A stretch of 64,000 nt of DNA from Clostridia bacterium (GTDB lineage: Bacteria > Bacillota > Clostridia > Christensenellales > DTU072): contig JAFQOO010000007.1 of assembly GCA_017403145.1 (NCBI GenBank), forward strand, positions 78,889-142,888, in the 5' to 3' direction. Both the position numbers and the translations under genes were made by a program. Below, piece after piece: positions 1 through 11,000 of the stretch; the stretch's first letter is position 1, and each line of letters begins with the position of its first letter. Below the pieces are notes generated by a model, which was given only the letters and a program-made list of their open reading frames with translations, had not been told where the DNA came from and searched no databases.

Positions 1-1
1 T

Positions 2-1126
2 ATAACCTATAACGTAGAACGCGCACGCCTCACTATCGAGTTCTTCGGAGACGAAGATACCGTTTACGACGGACAAGGCAAGTACGTTGGATATCAAATT
101 TACGGACTAGTCAGTGGCGAAAACGAAAACGCACTTAACGTAAGACAAGAGTACGAAGGAGATAACGTTAACGTTACCGAAAACGGATATCGCACTAAGG
201 TAACCATAACCTCGCTCAACTATTATCTCGTACTAGGTCAATCGTCAAGTGATGAAAACGTAAGCGTTGCTTATAGTGAACGCTACTACGTAGAACCCGC
301 AACTATGGCTCCCATAGTATTCGTAAGAGGGGAAGACATAGTTTACGACGGACTAAAGCATTACTTAGAGCTCAAGAACGTAGAAAGAGGTGCAAAAGTT
401 ACCTATTCGGGAAGCACCACAGCACCTTACTTTAGAGAACCCGGTATCTATAGCGTTATCGCTACCGTAACCAAAGACAACTACGTTTCACAAGAAGTAG
501 AGCTAATCTTGGTTATAACCAAAGCTAAGTACGAGGTAAACGCCCTTGAAGTTCCCGGCACTTTGACCTATGGCGACCCGCTACCCGCGCTACGTACCGA
601 TAGTCAACTTGGTACCATCGCGTTAGACCCCGGTCAGGTATTGCTACCCGGTGTAACCACCTATACTTGGACCTTTACCCCCTACGACCAAGAATTCTAC
701 AGGTTCTACGAGGGTAATGCTCAAGGCGGAAACACCATAACCGGTACTATCGAGCTCAAGGTACAAAAGGCTCAAGCAAACATTCAAATTAGTGGTAACC
801 TTGTTCAATCCGAAACCAGCCCCAGCGCTATAGTAGGTATTGCAAACGGATTAACTCACAACGAAAGCGACCTTGTAACCATCGAGTACATTGCTTCTGA
901 TGGTACTAGATATGCAACTATGCCTACGAGTGCAGGTAAGTACACCGTTCTAGTAACCTATGCCGGCGACGAGTACCACGCGGAAACCGTTTACAGCACT
1001 ATCCTTACCATTGAGGCAGAATCCAACTACGATTGGCTTGTAATACTTGGCTCGGTACTACTCGTACTATCGGTAGTAAGTACCGCATTCTTCCTAATTC
1101 GTGGTAAGAGAAAGAAACTCGACTAA
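2..1126 (+). CDS. MBG-repeat surface protein, C-terminal part (5' truncated)
   Basis: The reading frame is open from base 2, so this is the end of a larger gene that begins outside the window; the first internal ATG at 305 is not a credible start. The visible 374 residues are beta-rich repeats with MBG/YDG-type anchors (VYDGQGKYV, VYDGLKHYLEL, LTYGDPLPAL). They end in one hydrophobic segment (DWLVILGSVLLVLSVVSTAF) and a basic tail (RGKRKKLD), which implies an extracellular stalk anchored by a C-terminal membrane helix. No LPXTG sortase signal is present. It resembles the 3348-residue protein downstream, so the two may be paralogues. The ligand is unknown. Confidence 0.85.
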   Translation: MTYNVERARLTIEFFGDEDTVYDGQGKYVGYQIYGLVSGENENALNVRQEYEGDNVNVTENGYRTKVTITSLNYYLVLGQSSSDENVSVAYSERYYVEPATMAPIVFVRGEDIVYDGLKHYLELKNVERGAKVTYSGSTTAPYFREPGIYSVIATVTKDNYVSQEVELILVITKAKYEVNALEVPGTLTYGDPLPALRTDSQLGTIALDPGQVLLPGVTTYTWTFTPYDQEFYRFYEGNAQGGNTITGTIELKVQKAQANIQISGNLVQSETSPSAIVGIANGLTHNESDLVTIEYIASDGTRYATMPTSAGKYTVLVTYAGDEYHAETVYSTILTIEAESNYDWLVILGSVLLVLSVVSTAFFLIRGKRKKLD

Positions 1127-1138
1127 TTAACAATCGTT

Positions 1139-1164
1139 CCCTCTCCGAGAAAGCTCGGAGAGGG
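1139..1164. other. Perfect 11-bp hairpin after the MBG gene, no U-tract
   Basis: CCCTCTCCGAG and CTCGGAGAGGG flank a 4-nt loop directly after the stop codon at 1126. The bases that follow are mixed (GCATAATCC), so it is not a canonical intrinsic terminator. A hairpin of the same style follows another surface-protein gene at 61652-61673. It may protect the mRNA 3' end or terminate weakly. Confidence 0.55.
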
Positions 1165-1191
1165 GCATAATCCTAATATTATAACGTATAG

Positions 1192-1206
1192 CGCGCGTTA
1201 CGCGCG
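1192..1206. promoter_or_regulatory. CG-alternating inverted repeat upstream of the isomerase gene
   Basis: CGCGCGT-T-ACGCGCG is a perfect inverted repeat in otherwise AT-rich intergenic DNA, just 3' of the -10-like TATTAT/TATAAC. It belongs to the set of CG-alternating motifs found near several promoters in this window (see findings). Confidence 0.5.
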
Positions 1207-1217
1207 TGAGAGAAACA

Positions 1218-1982
1218 ATGAAGATAAACTGTGGTTCACAACTTTATACCTATCGCAACCTTATCAAAAGTAAGGAAGACTTGGAAAAGGTTTTTGCAAG
1301 GCTAAATTCATATGGTTGCACGGTGGCACAATGGAGTGGCATCAAATTGGATATAAGTGGCAAAGAGCTCAAGAAAATAGGTGCCGATTTTGGCATAACC
1401 ATTCCTTTGAGCCACACTCCGTTTGATAAAATTGTTAACGATACCGAAAAGGTTGCCGAGTGGCACGTTGAGGCAGGCGCTCATACCATAGGACTTGGTA
1501 TGATGAAGAGCGAATATATGCGCTCGTACGACAAGCTTTGTGAGTTTTGTGATAAAGCGAACGAACTAGGGGAAAAGCTAAAGCCCTATGGACTAAACTT
1601 TGGTTATCATAACCACTCAATGGAGTTCAAGAAGATGGGAGATAAGCTAGTGATAGAACACTTACGTGATAATTGCCCCGAACTCCAATTCATATTTGAT
1701 ACCTTCTGGTGCAAATATGCAGGATATGAGCCTAGTGAATGGATATCCAAGCTCGATGGAAGGGTAAGAGATATCCACCTTAAAGATTGGAAGCCAAGTA
1801 TACTAAAGCTACCGCGTTTCCAAGATATAGGAAAAGGGAAGTTGGATTTTACGCAAATTCTAGACAATGCCGAAAGAGCGGGGACGGAAAACGCACTTAT
1901 AGAACACGACTTAACCCGCAACCCAGACAAAACGACGAAAGAAAGTATGGAATATCTAAAAGAGATATACCTAAATAAATAG
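1218..1982 (+). CDS. Sugar phosphate isomerase/epimerase, xylose-isomerase-like TIM barrel
   Basis: A protein of about 254 residues of the AP endonuclease 2 / xylose isomerase-like TIM-barrel superfamily, which interconverts keto and hydroxyl configurations on sugars or inositols using a divalent metal. Diagnostic segments are GYHNHSMEF, FIFDTFW and DIHLKDW, and a late IEHDL; these His, Glu and Asp residues are typical metal ligands in the family. A GTG at 1206 is in frame but falls in a CG-rich inverted repeat. ATG 1218 (MKINCGSQLYTYRN) fits the family start better, although no strong ribosome binding site is visible for either. It stands alone between two surface-protein genes. The substrate cannot be deduced. 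Confidence 0.85.
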   Translation: MKINCGSQLYTYRNLIKSKEDLEKVFARLNSYGCTVAQWSGIKLDISGKELKKIGADFGITIPLSHTPFDKIVNDTEKVAEWHVEAGAHTIGLGMMKSEYMRSYDKLCEFCDKANELGEKLKPYGLNFGYHNHSMEFKKMGDKLVIEHLRDNCPELQFIFDTFWCKYAGYEPSEWISKLDGRVRDIHLKDWKPSILKLPRFQDIGKGKLDFTQILDNAERAGTENALIEHDLTRNPDKTTKESMEYLKEIYLNK

Positions 1983-2060
1983 ATAAACAATAAAGAACTT
2001 AAATAAAAAAATAAGGAATCCACTTATTAGCGGAAACGCCAATATCTAGGAGAATAAATT

Positions 2061-5000
2061 ATGATGAAAGTACAAGCAAGAAGATTAAACAAAAACACAT
2101 TATTCATAGTAACACTAGTAGCATTAGCACTAATTTGTGGATTGCTTTTTACTGCAATCCCTTTGAATAATGTTTTGGCAAAGGCAATGAGTGTTCCTGA
2201 ACCCGAGACATCGGATAATGTAACATTTGATTTTAGCAATTTTACTGAAGGAGAGTATTCGCAATCAAGCGTAATTGAACTTACTTCGGCAACCACTCAA
2301 ACGATAACTGATTTTGGCACGGCTGACAGCGGTAACGGAGCATATTTCTCTTCGCACAATTCTTGGTATTCTTCGACGAGTGCTGGCGTAAAGTATTTGT
2401 TATATTTTTATACCTTTAAACTTTCCGATACTTTGTACGAGGCGTTGGACAGTGGAAACTACACTGTAACTATTTCCGGTACCTCTACGACCGATGCGGT
2501 TAGTGGTAATAGTGATACTTATTCATATTTGTACATAGGTTTAGGTTATGCCTCGAACGATGACGTTGCAAAGAGCCTAAACGGTTATAACGAGATAAAG
2601 GCAACGGTGGGCACGGGAGCGCTAAAGATACCGCAAGAAACGACGAATGCAAATCCTAACACGATATCAGACTATGACTTTTCTTTTGCAACGGGTGGTA
2701 GCGCTGGAAGCGGATATAAGTACCTCCGCGTAGGTATGTATTCAAGACCTTGGAATAGAGAGGGAACGAATTTTAATATCAATTTATCGAACATTGTGTT
2801 GACAATTGCACCTATGGCTCCTACGATGAGCATGCCAAGCGACTATAATACAAACGACAATAGGCAATGGACACAAACAGAAATGGTGGAATACGTTACT
2901 CAACCGAGCAATTCTATTGAGACGATTTCTTCTCTTGATTACTCCGATACAGTAGATACTTTTACCAGCATAGATAATACTACCAAATTCGTGTCATCTT
3001 CAAATGGAAAGTTTACTGCTTCGGATACCTGGAGTTATTCATCCGCACCCGGTGGTTCGTCAGTATTGTATCATATTGGTTTTATGCATACTTATAAGTT
3101 AACTGATACTATATATAATTCGTTACTTAATAATATGGCATCTCTTAGCCTAAGTATGTCTGCGGATATTTATGACAAAAATCAATCTGCTCCCGATGCA
3201 AGATTATGGCTGTATGCTGGTATTGGAACTGCATCTAGCGATAGTTCGGCTGTTAGATACAATGGATTTAAACAGGTGCAATCGCGCTATAATTCGCATA
3301 TTTATTATACAAATAGTAATAATTTTTCCGACGTAAACTTGGATACTTATTTCCAAGCATCTTCTTCTAACACTGGTTACAAATACCTAAGAATTGCTTT
3401 TTTGACCGAAGTATGGCCGGGCGGTTCCACTAATGATTTGAGCTTGAGTTCGGTAAGAATACATTTTAGCATGGAAGAAAAAGTTACGGTTGACACTAGC
3501 GTTCCTACTACTAACTCCATGACAAAGCCAAGTGGCTGGGGAAGTTATACTTTCTACGATGATATTAGTAACTCAAGTAATTTCTGTGCCCAAACGAGCA
3601 TGGTTGAAATTGGAAATAGTGGGAATTCTTTAACAAGTAGCAATACGTCGCTATTTCCAACTTCTGGTAATGGTATATCAAGAACAGGCTGGGGACAAGT
3701 TGGTACGAGCGGTGATGCCGTATTTAGTAATATAAGTACCGTGTTGCCTACCGAGTTGGAGGGATATTCACATAAGTTTAATCACGTGAGTGGTACCCCG
3801 TCGCAGGGAGGCTTCTTCTATACGCTTAAACTTAGCGAAACAGTATATAATGCTCTTATGTCCGGTGCGATTTCAATAAGCTTAGAGACGCCTAATTTAA
3901 GTGCTAGCGGTCTTGGGTCTTCTGGAGCGGGACGCGTACAATTCGTTTCCTATTTGGGAATAGGTTATGCAGCTAACGATGATTATGCTAAAAATGGTAA
4001 TGCTTTTATTGAAACAAAAGGATACGTTGGGGGCTCTTGTACTTACTACGCTAGTGGTAGTGGCTACTCTAATGAAAGTGCTACAAATTGTAATATACCA
4101 AACTTTAATTTTACGAATAGTAATGTAGTAAGTAAAAATTATACAGGCAATGGAAATACGAAGTATTTACGTTTTGGTGTTTGGGGACGCTTTTACGTTA
4201 GTGGAACGGATTCCAACTGTAGTAATGTAAAATTAACTTGTGGTCCGTTAAATATTTCTTTAACACCTACCAGTGATTACACTGCGCCGAATATACCAAG
4301 CGAGGTGACAGGTAGTTCATCTGTAACTATTACGGACGCTTCGGGCCTCAATTACTATACCATTAACGGAAGAAAAGTACAAGTTGCAAAGATTTCTAAC
4401 ACGTCGTTTTCGGCTAACACTACCATAACCCTGCCAGAACAAGGAACTTATAATGTTTCTGCGGTTGATATTTGGGGTAATGAAAGTAGCACGGTTTCCT
4501 TTGATTATTTCTATGCAAACGTTGTTGCACAAGCAAACACCGATGGCATTCAAAACGATTATGCTGGCGGTAAGATTGTGTTTAATAGTAGTTATAATAG
4601 TGGGAATGGGTACCGTTCGCAACAAATTACTAATAGTGGTCCATATAACTCTAACTTTAATATTTGGGCAAAGCCCAATGACGGCTATTATTTTGCAGGA
4701 TTTACTCTTGGCAATCACTATTCAAGCATAAATCTTGATTTATCTACCAACACCCTGTCCGATACCACTTCAAAGAGTGGTAGCAATGGTAGTTATAAAA
4801 CCATTAACGGCGATACGAGGGAATATATGTTTTCTTGGAATGCATATACCAACATTATTATTCCCGCGGATGGAAAAATTTATATAACTGCTAATTTCAA
4901 GGCTATTCCTACCACTAATAACCAAGGTGAATATGATAAGACTACTAAAACGGTTACGGTTGGTGCCATTTCCAATGCGCCAAACAAGGGAAGCATGTCT

Positions 5001-8000
5001 TCTACTGTTTCATATAGTAGTTCAATTGCTCCAACTAGCGTAGGCACCTATACGGCAACTTCCACGATTAAATGGAATAACGTTATTGTCGGTGTAAAAA
5101 CCGAGGATATAGTTATTTCTCCCAAAAACATTGTTGCTACCTACTCTCAAGTACCAAGCACTATCTATTATAGAGGAACGACGGATGTTTCTGATTTGAT
5201 TAGCTATACTTTTGAGAGTAATGCGATTTGCTCAGGGGACACGGTTGTTCAAAACTTAAGTGCCACTCTTTCAGACAAGAACGTAGGTGAAAGGACGATG
5301 GCGGTAAATGCTACTCTTAGCGGTGTTTCTAGCGCTAATTACAACATCACTAATGCTACTCCTACTTTCAATTTAACGATTGTTCCTACCCCGGTAACCG
5401 TAATATTTACCACGATGGACAAAGATTACGATGGTAACAAAGACGCAACTGTTGGCGTTAACGTAGAAGGGGTGATAGCGGGAGAAAGTATTATATATGA
5501 TACTACCGCTACTTACGCAGATAAAAATGCGGGCGTAGATAAAAAGGTAACCTTAACCAATCCCGTTGCTACCGCTGGGAATGGAACCTCTCTTGCAAAC
5601 TATAGCATCACGACCAATGCAGACGCATTGGTGGCTACCATTAATAAAATTCAACTTAACGTTAGCTACAACCTAGCTCCCGAAAAGATTTACGACGGCA
5701 ACGTTACCGCAAACGTAACAGACGTTGCTATTAGCGGTTATGCAATAGATGATAATTTGCGTTTATCACCCAGCGTAATAGCAGTATACGAGGGTGCTGA
5801 CGTAAGTAACTCCGTAAAGATAAACATAACTATATCGGTAGAAGGTGATGAAAAGGATAACTATTATTGGAATACTTCCGCATCAACTACTGGTATTATC
5901 ACTATACGTGAATTAACCATTTCGGCTATCGATAATAGCAAGGTATATGGCGAAAGCGACCCCGAGCTTTTATATAGTATAGGCGCGCCCGGCTTCGTAA
6001 ACGAAGAAGATAAGAATAACGCAAACGTTCAAATCGATAGGGCAGATGGTGAAAACGTAGGGGATTATGATATCATCGTAAGCGTTAACAACTCCAACCA
6101 TAACTATAATTTGAAGGTACAAAAGGCTACTTTTAATATTAGTGCTCGTCCTATAATAGTAACCTTGCAAGAGCAAAGCGGTATTTATGGAGATACTCTA
6201 AGCGTTAGTCAAACTGCTTACGACGCTTCTGCAAAGAATGGTTACGAACCCATTGAGGCGGACGACTTGGGCGTTATAATCACCAAAGACGGTGATTGGC
6301 AAGTAGGTTCTTACGAACTATCCGCAAGCGCAACCAACACCAACTACGAAGTAGAGTTTGTTATCAACAATAGCTACGTTGTTGTAAAACGTGATTTGGT
6401 TATTACCTTGAACGATAATCAAGGCTCCGTTTATGGTGAAGAAATAGTAGTTGATAACACCGCATTTACCGCACCCAACCTTGCAACGGGTGATAGGGTA
6501 GAAATAATTATCACCAAAGCCGATGGTACCAATGCAGGTAGCTATCTTCTAAGTGGTGCACTCGATACCGAGAGCGAATACTATGCAAATATCACCAAGA
6601 ACTATAACGTTTCATTCGCTACCGACAAAGTTTATTACGTCATTAGTGCAAGAGCAATCACCATTGTTATTGCTCCTCAAGAATGCTTCTACGGAGATGA
6701 AATTATAGTTGACGATACTATGTTTAGCGTAGATACCACCGAGGGCAAGAACGACCTTGCAAGTGGCGAGGATAAATCGGTTCTAGCAATCGATATCATT
6801 AAAGAAGATGGTCTAGAAGCAAAAGATTACGCTCTTAGCTTTACTTGGGATAACGATAACTATGACGTAAGCGGTGATAACGGAGTTTATACCATCAAGA
6901 AAGCAACCTTGACTGCAACCTATACGGGCGAAACCATCACCTATGGCGGTACCCCCGTAGGAAATGTAGTATATAGTGGATATAAGTATACCGATAATGA
7001 TAGCGTAGTTACCACTAAAGCCACCGTTGACTTTACTAAAATTGCTTATACCGGCAATTATATCACTGCAAATCTAGAGGGTTACGAGCTAACTCCCGCA
7101 GGAGCTAGTGCAAATAACTATAACTTTAACTACCTAAGCGGTAAGCTTATAGTAGAAAAGGCTGAACTAGAAGTAACCTACAACGAAACTATCACCTATG
7201 GTGGTACTCCCGTAACCGATATTACTTCAAATAAGTTTGCAGTTAGCGGTTTACTCGATGGCGATACCGAGAGCGTAATTTCGGTAGTAGCAAATCTTCC
7301 TTCGAATGCAGGCTCTTATAGCATAACCTCTAACGAGTTTAGCTTTAGTGCTATAAACTACGATGTAAGCTCTATAAGCGGTACTTTGAATATCGATAAA
7401 GCACCCCTTGAAATTACCATTAGTGCACCTCTTGGTTTGTACTATGGTGATGAAATAGCATTGACCATTACCTACGGAACGCAAGGCAAGAACTTCGTAA
7501 ATGGCGAAGATGCAGACGACCTAACTAGCAAAGTAATAGTAGATTTTGCTCCTATCAAGAACGAAAAGGGTTACGTAAACGCTAATGCAAGCGGATACGA
7601 CCTATCTTCCGTTATAACCGAGGCAACTTCTTCTAACTACGAAATCACCCACACGGTAGGTAAGTTATTTATATCCAAGAAAACTTTGACTTTAACCTAT
7701 CAAGGTGAAAGCAGAACCTATAACGCACTTTTACCCACTCCCGACAAGGCAAAGGTAACCAGTAGCGGAATGGTTGAAGATGATGGTATACAATATCTAA
7801 CCGAAAGCGAAGGCTTCGAATTCAACCTTGCAGTAAACGGACCCGCTCCCGACGTAGGACAATATCTTGTCTATGCTAATTACGTATACGAAGAGGGCAG
7901 AACCGCGCTTACCAACTATAATATCACCTTTAACCGCGATTACTTTGTTATCACCAAAGCTAGCTTGACAGCTACCTACGTTGGCGAAACCATCGTATTT

Positions 8001-11000
8001 GGTGCTACTCCCGTAGGCAACGTTGAATATAGCGGATTTATGGGCGAGGACGATGTAAAAGTATTGAATATCGCTCCTACAGTAGACTTTAGCGCGATAA
8101 CCCAAGTTACCATAATAGGGGAAAATAGTTATATAAATGCAAACGAAAGTGGATATAGCATTGCTCCTTCCGGCGGAAATGATAACAACTACGAAATAAG
8201 CTACGAAAACGGTAGCTTAATAGTAGAAAAGCGTTCCGCAAGCCTAGTTCTCGAAAACCAAGGCTCTGTCTATGGCGAAAACGTAGAGATAGCACAAGGC
8301 GAAGATTACTATACCGTGAGTGGCTTGCTTGATGGCGATAGTCTAACTTCCGTAAATATCGTGATGGAAAACGCAGGTGTTACGGTAGGCGACTACGTTC
8401 TTGATGCAGAAGTAGTTGGCGATAACTATGATACCACGGTAACTACTGCAAAATACGTTATTTCTAAAGCAACCCTAAACGTTACTATAACCTATAAGTA
8501 TGCCTACGTTCTAGACGTTGAAGCTGTAAATATCACAGATGGTGATTTCGAGATAGTATATACTAACTTTGTATACAACGACGACGAATCATTATTAGAT
8601 ACCCCTGTATCCATTGACGTTGATGCCATAAAGGCAAGCATCGATGGCGCAGGCGAGTATGATATCAAGTACGTTGAAGGCGAAGACGACCAATATAACT
8701 TCAATTACGTTAATATTGGTACTATCGTTGTAACCGCATCGGAAAAAGACGTTGATATAAGCGGTCTATCATTCCAAAGCCAAACCTTTATATATAATGG
8801 AGAAGCAAGAAGTATTTACGTAAATTGGGAGGACAAGCCCCAAGACGTAGACGTTGAAATTAGCTATACCTATAGCAATGAGCCTTGCGTAAACGCAGGA
8901 AGCTATCAAGTAGTAGCATCCTTCAAGGTATTGACTGCAGGATATAAAGATAACATTGCCGATTTAGAGGCAACGTTAACCATTTCTCCCATCGACGTGG
9001 AAATCACCCTTGCACCTCAAGGCTCGGTATATGGAAAACCCGTTGTAGTAGGACAAGGCAGTGAATATTATACAGTATCCGCCGGCACCGTTTTAGAAAA
9101 TGAAGACCTCGGTGTTGTTATCACCAAGAGCGACGTTATGAATGCAAACCACGGTGAGTATAACTTGGATGCAACTATCACTAACACCAACTACAACCTC
9201 GTAAACGTAGTAACTAGCGTTTATACCATTTCTTCTGTTGAGGTAACCGTAACTCTACGTAACCAAAGCGGTGAATATGGTAAGAGCGCCGTTATTAGTC
9301 AAACCGAATACGATATTACCGTTGGCGAACTCGTTGAAGCAAGCGATATGGTTATCACTTTGTCCGTAGAGAATAGAGAATTGTACGAAGTGGGCGAAAA
9401 CTACGATATTAATGCGGAAATAGTTGATAATCCTTGGTACGTATTTACCATAATAGGTGCAAAGTATATCGTTAAAGCAAGGAACATTCAAATTACTCTT
9501 GCCGACGTATTCGCTAAATATGGCGATATAGTCGATGCAACCACTACCTATACCATAACCGCCGGCTCTCTAGTAGACGAAAGCGACGACCTTGCTCTTG
9601 AGTTTAGCATAACTCAAGCAGATAAATACGTAGTAGGTGGAGATTACGTTATAAGTGCAACCTCTCTCAATACAAACTACGTTGTAGACGTTGTTAACGC
9701 AAAGTACTTTGTTGATAAGAAGTACGTTGAAATTCAAGTTGCCGACCAATATTCCACCTATGGCGAAACCTACGTTATCAAGAACGATTTTGCTCTCGTA
9801 GACGGTTACACCCTAGTAGTAGGTGATACCAATGAAGATTTGGGCGTTAAAGTTATTGTTAATAGCGCTTCCATAAATGCAGGCAACTACGTTTTGAGCG
9901 CAAACGTAAATAGTGCGAACTACGACGTTAAAGTTCATAATGGTAACTACGAAATCAAGAAAGCCGAAACCATACTTTATACCGATAAGCTACAAAAGAG
10001 CTACGATTATACCGGCAATGCTATCAGCTTTAAGACTGCAACCTCCTACGTTTACACCAACAGAGAGGATAGTCAAGCAAATATCAAGCTACCTACTACC
10101 CAAGTAATAAACGCAGGAACCTATAAGTTGACCTTCTCTATCAACGAAAGCACCAACTATAAGAGCGCTAGCGTAGAGGTAGAAATCGTAGTTAACAAGA
10201 TAGCTCCCGAAGTAAATATGTCGGCTCTACTTTCCAAAACCTACGTTTACAATGGTAAAGACCAACATATTACTGCTGAAAAGGAAGCACTTCTAATAAA
10301 GGCGGACTTCGACGAAGTATCACTTTCTTGGAAGAACAATACCTTCAACAACGTTCCCGAAGGTGGCAAGCAAGTGGTTGAACTAGTGCTTTCCGAAACC
10401 ACTAACTATACCGCAAAGAGCTTTACTCAAGAGGTTACAATTTACAAGAGCAGATACGACTTTACCGGGCTCAACTATACCTTTACCTCTCTAAGTACCG
10501 CTTATGACGGAAAGGAACATTATATCGAAGTAGTAAATCTTCCCGAAGGTATCACCGTTGCTTATTCCTATGACGGAGTAACCCAACTAGAACCCATTCG
10601 CTTTAAGAATGCAGGTACCTACGTTGTAGAAGCAATTTATACCTACGATGAAGTAAACTACGAACGTCCCACCGAGTTTATTTATAGCTCGCACGTTCAA
10701 ATAGAGCGCATCAATATCACCGTAGAGGTAGTAGACCAACATGGTTACTACGGATATGCTCCCGAATTCGACCCCGATGGCGTAAACGTTATAGCTGGTA
10801 ACTTTATCACGGGCGACGAAATAGACCTCAAGTTAGAACTCGAACCCAAAGAGAGCTACCCCATCGGCGTATATAAGCTAGTAGCAAATACCACCTCTAG
10901 CGGTAACTACAACGTAACCATTGCTAAAGGTAGCTATACTATATTGCCTCGTCCCATTACCGTTACTATCGATAATAAGACTAGCCAATACGGTGATACA

